In this document: positions 7,632-11,427 of the stretch, one piece after another | Numbering within the stretch: the first letter of the stretch is position 1 | Layout of the letters: each line of letters starts with the position of its first letter | Assembly: GCA_026392145.1 (NCBI GenBank) | Contig: JAPLCS010000259.1 | Location: forward strand, 1-11,427 | Length of the DNA: 11,427 nucleotides | DNA from: Fimbriimonadales bacterium | GTDB lineage: Bacteria; Armatimonadota; Fimbriimonadia; Fimbriimonadales; Fimbriimonadaceae | Direction of reading: 5' to 3' | Made by a program: the position numbers and the translations under genes | Notes under the pieces: generated by a model | What the model saw: the letters and a program-made list of their open reading frames with translations, nothing else | Database searches by the model: none | Told to the model about the DNA's origin: nothing

Positions 7632-8222
7632 ATGGAATTGCAAAGTATTGGCGAAAAGTACGCGGGTGGTAAGTACTATCTGAAGCGAAATCTTTTGAAG
7701 CTACTTGGTTCGGAATTCTTTATCTACGATCCCCATCAAAATTTATTATTTACGGCGGTTCGACCTATTAAACTCCGCGACGAGATTACAATTTTTGCGG
7801 ATGACTCAAAGACGGTGGCTGCTTTGGTAATCAAAGCTCGTCAGAATGTCTTGCTCGACTTTAATGGAGTTTTTGACATTTTTGATTCTATAACTCAGAG
7901 TCGAATTGGGGTGATGAAGCGGAAAGCCGTGAATTCCATTGTAAGAGATGAGTGGGAGATTTGTGATGGCAATGAGTTCACAATTGCTACCTTAATTGAG
8001 GATTCGTTGATGCTAAGTCTGTTGAGACGTTTTGCAACAAACTTGATTCCTCAGAACTATGACATCCTTGTGAATGGCTCCCCCATGGTTGATTTGAGGC
8101 AAAATTTCAATCCGTTTTCATATCATTTGAATATTGAGATGAAGGGGCCATTTGACGCGAGGTTGGCTGTTGCATCGGCAGTATTGCTTGCTTCAATAGA
8201 TGGTAAGCAACGAAGCTTCTAG
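7632..8222 (+). CDS. LURP-one-related / YxjI-like protein
   Basis: A 196-residue soluble protein with the pattern of the LURP-one-related (LOR, YxjI) family, which shares the beta-barrel-and-helix fold of Tubby and phospholipid scramblases. The features I recognise are an N-terminal basic segment (YYLKRNLLKLLGSEFFIYD, 17-35), IKARQNVLLDFNGVFDIFD (67-85), the block VMKRKAVNSIVRDEWEICD (94-112), an ED-S...LLRRF element (123-134), LIPQNYDI (138-145), and a final helix with the ARLA-x-A-x-A-V-L-L pattern (175-187). No enzymatic residues are obvious, and the biochemical role of bacterial members is not established. There is no signal peptide and no long membrane helix. The gene sits 31 bases after the glycosyltransferase, possibly in the same transcript, and 94 bases before hisC. 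Family assignment is from remembered motif pattern and is moderately firm. Confidence 0.72.
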   Translation: MELQSIGEKYAGGKYYLKRNLLKLLGSEFFIYDPHQNLLFTAVRPIKLRDEITIFADDSKTVAALVIKARQNVLLDFNGVFDIFDSITQSRIGVMKRKAVNSIVRDEWEICDGNEFTIATLIEDSLMLSLLRRFATNLIPQNYDILVNGSPMVDLRQNFNPFSYHLNIEMKGPFDARLAVASAVLLASIDGKQRSF

Positions 8223-8250
8223 TCTTTATCCTGTTCATTCTTGTGTAGTT

Positions 8251-8258
8251 AGGAGGGG
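8251..8258 (+). promoter_or_regulatory. strong Shine-Dalgarno-like AGGAGGGG before a mini-ORF
   Basis: AGGAGGGG is the best match to the anti-Shine-Dalgarno complement seen before any start in the window. It lies six bases before GTG 8265, ideal spacing for the 14-codon ORF, and 58 bases before the hisC ATG, too far to serve hisC directly. Confidence 0.35.
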
Positions 8259-8264
8259 CTCTCG

Positions 8265-8309
8265 GTGAACTTTGTTCGCACCTCAATGACTTGCCTGATG
8301 TCACAATAG
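8265..8309 (+). CDS. possible 14-residue leader peptide upstream of hisC
   Basis: A short ORF, GTG to TAG, encodes MNFVRTSMTCLMSQ in the 94-base spacer before hisC. It is preceded by AGGAGGGG at optimal distance and ends seven bases before the hisC ATG, in a different frame. Such placement is typical of leader peptides or of upstream ORFs coupled to the next gene. It contains no His codons, so it is not a classical histidine attenuator, and I see no clear terminator/antiterminator hairpin pair. With an ORF this short, chance is a real alternative; the ribosome binding site is the only positive evidence. Confidence 0.25.
   Translation: MNFVRTSMTCLMSQ
8302..8307 (+). promoter_or_regulatory. 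weak candidate -10 box (CACAAT) for hisC
   Basis: CACAAT ends nine bases before ATG 8317. No -35 lies at normal distance; TTGTTC at 8272-8277 is 24 bases away. It overlaps the end of the mini-ORF, so if this is the promoter, the mini-ORF is not on the hisC mRNA. The two readings are competing explanations. Confidence 0.2.
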
Positions 8310-8316
8310 AGACACG

Positions 8317-9411
8317 ATGACGATTCGACCCAATGTCCTTCAGATGGTTCCTTATTCACCTGGGAAGCCTATTGATGAGGTGAAGCGAGAACTTGGGTTA
8401 GAGCGAGTTATCAAGCTAGCCAGCAATGAGAATCCTTTGGGTCCATCTCCCAAGGCGGTTGAAGCTGTTTCCATGATGCTCACACAGATGCATCTTTATC
8501 CTGACGGAGCGGCGTTTCAGTTGCGAGAAGCATTGGCTCAAAAGTTTAACCTTCCCATGAGGCAGGTCGTGGTTGGTAATGGTAGCGATGAAATTATTCA
8601 TTTGCTAGGTCAAATTTTTCTTGAAAAAGGTAGCGATGAGATCATCGTTGGAGACCCATCTTTTGCTCGGTATGATGCAGCCGCAGGGTTGGCTGATTGT
8701 GTACTTACTAAGGTGCCCCTAACTCCTGATATGAGGCTGGATTTGGTAGGAATGGCGAAGGCTGTAGGACCCAATACCAAGCTGATTTTTATTGCGAATC
8801 CGAATAATCCGACTGGAACCATGGTGAGTAGACAAGAGGTTGATGCACTCATCGCGTCAATTCCAAGTGATGTTGTGGTGGTACTTGACGAAGCTTATTT
8901 CGAGTTTGCTTCAGGAGCGGACGACTTTCCTAATTCTTTGGATTATGTTCAGCGTTACTCAAATGTGGTTGGGATGCGAACCTTTAGCAAGGCGTACGGC
9001 TTAGCTGGACTCCGCGTGGGATATGCCTTTGTTCCAGAGGTCATTGCAGATGCAATTGACCGTGCTCGGGAGCCTTTTAATGTCAATATTCTCGCTCAAG
9101 CGGCAGCGATTGCCGCGCTCAATGATGAACAGTACGTTCGAGATACTGTCGAATTGAACCGGCGTGGAATCGAAACGCTTGAGTCAGTATTCAGAGAAGT
9201 TGGAGGAACTCCTTTTTCTAGTCACGCCAATTTTGTCATGGCGGATATTGGTCGTCCTGCTAAGCCAGTGTTTGAGTCGTTATTGAAGCGTGGAGTGATC
9301 ATTCGTAGCGGACATGTTCTTGGAATGCCGAACTGTGTTCGGGTTAGCGTTGGCACTGATGAAGGACTTGAGGTTTTTGTGGAAGAGTTTCGGACTGTTA
9401 TGTCTTCCTGA
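8317..9411 (+). CDS. hisC: Histidinol-phosphate aminotransferase
   Basis: Pyridoxal-phosphate enzyme of fold type I that converts imidazole-acetol phosphate plus glutamate to histidinol phosphate plus 2-oxoglutarate, in cytoplasmic histidine synthesis; family members may also transaminate aromatic keto acids. It has 364 residues, the usual length. The N-terminal block KLASNENPLGPSPKA (33-47) binds substrate. GNGSDEIIHLL (87-97), ANPNNPTGT (160-168), D191-EAYFEF and the Schiff-base lysine K225 in TFSKAYGLAGLRVGYA (222-237) are all intact. R342 in the VRVSVGT block is the expected carboxylate-binding Arg. ATG 8317 starts directly before the typical IRPNVL segment, and an in-frame TGA at 8296-8298 rules out a longer start. 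There is no Shine-Dalgarno for this ATG. No other histidine gene is in the window. It converges with the rtcA-like remnant, with 20 bases between them. Confidence 0.95.
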   Translation: MTIRPNVLQMVPYSPGKPIDEVKRELGLERVIKLASNENPLGPSPKAVEAVSMMLTQMHLYPDGAAFQLREALAQKFNLPMRQVVVGNGSDEIIHLLGQIFLEKGSDEIIVGDPSFARYDAAAGLADCVLTKVPLTPDMRLDLVGMAKAVGPNTKLIFIANPNNPTGTMVSRQEVDALIASIPSDVVVVLDEAYFEFASGADDFPNSLDYVQRYSNVVGMRTFSKAYGLAGLRVGYAFVPEVIADAIDRAREPFNVNILAQAAAIAALNDEQYVRDTVELNRRGIETLESVFREVGGTPFSSHANFVMADIGRPAKPVFESLLKRGVIIRSGHVLGMPNCVRVSVGTDEGLEVFVEEFRTVMSS

Positions 9412-9431
9412 GTTTGACCGTTCGAATGGGG

Positions 9432-10362
9432 CTAATCTCGGTGGATACTCACCTGTCCGAACTGATCTTGATTGCCTCGAACCACAATCCTTACGGGAGA
9501 AAACTGCTTGATGACCCAAATGCTGGTAAGCAATCTTGAAGTCAAGTGAGACACAAGAATCTCGGTATTTGAAGAAGCAAAACAAGCAGGAAGAAGAATG
9601 TGTTCAGCGCCAATGGGGTCGACTGTGGCATCGCTCGTCATAAACTCAAAGCATTTTTCAAAGGCGTTCTGGGCGACTTGTTCAGGACGTGAATTTTTTT
9701 GGCTGGCTTCACCTCCACCGCCAATTGCAGTTTCATACCGCATCCATGCGGCGACGTAACCCATGGTTCCTTCACCCTCTGCTTCGAATGTGGTGATATC
9801 GATACGCTGCTTGGAAGAGTGTGCAAGTTTTTGAAGATGCGACTTGGCACGCTCTGCAAACGATGCATTTTTACCGGTGGTTGTTACAGAGGCTTGCAGT
9901 AATTTGGGCTCACCTTTTTCTGTCCAGTTGATTCCCTCAAGTTGGGATGGTTCTACTTCGAGGGTATTCATTCCGTTGCCCTCTCGTGAGAATGCGGCTC
10001 GTTCTAAATCGGCTTGAACTGCCAGCCCCATTTTTCTCCAAATAGGAACGAGAATTCCTTGGAAATAAGTTTGGATTTCTCTCGGTGAGAATTTCGCCTC
10101 TGAGGGGACGGATCGCGCGTTTCGGTGAGAAGAGAATTGAAAGAGAACCGTGAGTCAGCCCGCTGACATCGGCATTACAAAGGTCTCGCAAGCACTTGAT
10201 CAAAGTTAGGTCTTCCACGTCCAGACCGATGTACTTTGTGCCAGTGCGAATTCCGTCAATTTGGACGGGTTGCTGGGTAAGAATGGACATTGAGAGTGCG
10301 GTACGAAGCAGTGCTCCTCCGCCTTCACCATGCGACCCATCGATTTTGATTAGGTTCGCCAT
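9432..10362 (-). pseudogene. rtcA: RNA 3'-terminal phosphate cyclase (rtcA-like), frameshifted and internally deleted
   Basis: RtcA adenylylates RNA 3'-phosphate ends and converts them to 2',3'-cyclic phosphates. Here the gene is split between two frames. The first (10362 down to about 10090) encodes the N-terminal domain with IDGSHGEGGGALLRTALS and continues to RPLRGEI. The second frame carries the homology from about 10090 to 9432: FSPREIQTYFQGILVPIWRKMG matches the normal helix ending in LLRRMG, followed by EGEGTMGYVAAW and the C-terminal LLTSIWVIKQFSPVR. Relative to the E. coli protein as I recall it, about 35-40 codons are missing at the junction, including the conserved G-[ST]-A-G-S stretch, and the frame changes there. 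The position of the catalytic His (His309 in E. coli, in HLLTN) reads RLLTS. The GFYPAGGG motif is degraded to AFSREGNG. The start ATG overlaps the stop of the upstream membrane protein gene (TAATG). A single functional product is unlikely. Confidence 0.82.
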
Positions 10363-11366
10363 TAAATTTTAAGCTTAAAGATGGCGTATTCAATCATCTT
10401 AATGGTGTAAGCCAAAGCAGTAATCAGCAATGCGGCAACAAGAATTTGCGTAAACCACGCACCGGTTTCTACTTTTTGTACGGTGCCTACGGTCACGTTA
10501 CTGATTACCTTGGATGTGCCACCGAGCATACGGTTAACCATGTCAGAAAGTGGGATTCTAAACAATGCGTAAAACAGCGTGTAGAAAATGAAAACAGATG
10601 GCATCGCCAATCGGTACTTATGCTTTTGGTGTTCGTTATAGATAACACAGGTTTTGCATCGTTCTTTTTTGGCGGCAGTACTGAGCTTGTTATTGCGGGG
10701 AATCGCAGCGCCAGAGAGCAGTGCTTCTTTTGAAACGGGCTTGTTTTCAATTGCCGAGCGAATCACCGATTCTTCGCACATGCAACCTACTTGTTCTCTC
10801 CAGCAAGTTCTTTGGGCATGGAATATGGGGCATTTTTCGCGAACATATTTTCGGCAGTAAGGAAGCTGCCAGCACTTGCCCATGAACACGTTCTTACGAT
10901 CGCTTTCCTCTTTCATGGACTTATTGCCATATTTCAGGAGCTCGGCTTTGGTTCCATGAACCATTCTGTTTTTCACTCGCAGGGAAATATCAGTGACGAG
11001 AATTACTGCTGCCATTCCTAGCCAGAGCATTGCTCCGCCATTCATCGCGGCATATCCAGCTTGGACCCCAGGGTTGTTGTTGAAACTAATGACTAGGGGA
11101 AGAATGGTCGGTGAGAACATCAATAGTAATGAACCGATTAGATGCCCTGCAACCATCACCTCTTCTTCCCAGAAGAGCCACGCAGTTCCAAGCACAAAGC
11201 ATAAGACTCCAGTCACCATTCCTTTTTGGAACAGCTCCATGTTGGTGGCGACTTGGTTGGCTTTCGCAGCATCGCCGCTTGCTACCGTCATTAGATAAAT
11301 CGTGACAAACAAACTTCCAGCGAAAGCAATGGCCCCACCCCATGTGGCGAAACGGGCAATCGTCAT
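10362..11366 (-). CDS. Multi-pass membrane protein with two-CW-like cysteine cluster
   Basis: A 334-residue protein that I cannot name. Four hydrophobic segments (about 8-29, 50-66, 72-95, 108-127) precede a soluble loop of about 125 residues, followed by two more (about 254-271 and 304-326). The loop holds a cysteine cluster: C165-W, C171, C179-P, C188-W, C195 and C197, then C237-x2-C240. The order CW...C...CP...CW...C resembles the two-CW domain, a presumed metal- or cluster-binding module of unknown role. The surrounding sequence is strongly basic (KKERCK, HQKHKY). No catalytic motif is visible. ATG 11366 is preceded by GGGGAA at about 6-11 bases, a fair ribosome binding site, and by a small perfect hairpin at 11376-11390. 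The stop overlaps the rtcA-like start (TAATG), so the two were once, or still are, one transcript. A redox or metal sensor in the membrane is a guess only. Confidence 0.75.
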   Translation of the reverse strand: MTIARFATWGGAIAFAGSLFVTIYLMTVASGDAAKANQVATNMELFQKGMVTGVLCFVLGTAWLFWEEEVMVAGHLIGSLLLMFSPTILPLVISFNNNPGVQAGYAAMNGGAMLWLGMAAVILVTDISLRVKNRMVHGTKAELLKYGNKSMKEESDRKNVFMGKCWQLPYCRKYVREKCPIFHAQRTCWREQVGCMCEESVIRSAIENKPVSKEALLSGAAIPRNNKLSTAAKKERCKTCVIYNEHQKHKYRLAMPSVFIFYTLFYALFRIPLSDMVNRMLGGTSKVISNVTVGTVQKVETGAWFTQILVAALLITALAYTIKMIEYAIFKLKI

Positions 11367-11375
11367 CGGGATTTC

Positions 11376-11390
11376 CCCGAGTACCTCGGG
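11376..11390. repeat. perfect 6-bp inverted repeat upstream of the membrane protein gene
   Basis: CCCGAG-TAC-CTCGGG is a perfect inverted repeat with six GC-rich pairs and a three-base centre. It lies 10-24 bases before the ATG at 11366 on the minus strand, next to the presumed ribosome binding site. It could be a small operator or a hairpin that affects translation. There is no following T-run, so it is not an intrinsic terminator for a gene entering from the window edge. Confidence 0.4.
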
Positions 11391-11427
11391 TTGGAATTCA
11401 GTGTTATCCTTCTGACGATTGGGTTTC

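Noticed and set aside
8581..8639. 11-base direct repeat GGTAGCGATGA within hisC (8581-8591 and 8629-8639)
   Set aside because: It encodes two copies of Gly-Ser-Asp-Glu-Ile-Ile in the right frame of an intact enzyme; probably chance or local constraint, with no sign of a mobile element.
9432..10031. Independent 199-residue gene on the minus strand
   Set aside because: Its sequence matches the C-terminal two thirds of RtcA, and the homology in this frame extends upstream of its first ATG, so it is a fragment of the broken gene.
9937..10362. Programmed frameshift joining the two rtcA-like frames
   Set aside because: No slippery heptamer with a downstream structure is evident at the junction, and the missing conserved segment would not be restored by frameshifting.
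1..11427. tRNA, rRNA, CRISPR array, insertion sequence or prophage
   Set aside because: No clover-leaf-like segments, spaced repeats, transposase motifs or terminal inverted repeats were seen, and nearly all bases are taken by genes.

Overview
The window carries ten protein-coding loci on both strands, no recognisable RNA genes, no mobile elements and no CRISPR. Coding density is very high: spacers are 0-94 bases and several genes overlap. GC content is moderate (just under half by eye). Shine-Dalgarno sequences are largely absent, and TAnnnT-like -10 boxes often end about 6 bases before the start codon. The mix of Gram-negative-style envelope functions, a LURP-one-like protein and a cysteine-rich membrane protein suggests an environmental bacterium outside the well-studied phyla. 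Armatimonadota (Fimbriimonas relatives) is my guess, but nothing in the window proves it.

Layout. Bases 2-733 (+) hold the 3' part of a YgfZ/GcvT-like folate-binding protein whose start lies outside the window. Bases 783-1556 (+) encode a HAD-family phosphatase, overlapping by one base (TGATG) a PAP2 lipid phosphatase at 1556-2113 (+). Bases 2174-5089 (+) encode a 971-residue membrane-anchored sensor with PAS, GGDEF and EAL domains. Its stop codon directly abuts the stop of a convergent, exported cyclophilin-type prolyl isomerase (5090-6001, -). A 40-base divergent spacer then leads to an exported N-acetylmuramoyl-L-alanine amidase (6042-6773, +), overlapped by four bases (GTGA) by an ALG5/DPM1-like family 2 glycosyltransferase (6770-7600, +). 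A LURP-one/YxjI-like protein (7632-8222, +) and hisC (8317-9411, +) follow. A possible 14-codon leader ORF with the best Shine-Dalgarno in the window lies just before hisC. On the minus strand, a membrane protein with a two-CW-like cysteine cluster (10362-11366) overlaps by one base (TAATG) a broken RNA 3'-phosphate cyclase gene (rtcA-like, 9432-10362).

How the genes relate. PAP2 phosphatase, amidase, polyprenyl-phosphate-type glycosyltransferase and exported prolyl isomerase all fit envelope and lipid-carrier maintenance. The PAS-GGDEF-EAL protein adds membrane-linked cyclic di-GMP signalling. YgfZ, HAD and HisC are housekeeping metabolism. The clearest anomaly is the rtcA-like locus: it combines a frameshift, an internal loss of about 35-40 codons including the conserved G-[ST]-A-G-S segment, and an Arg at the position of the catalytic His. 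No convincing new defence or mobile system is visible.
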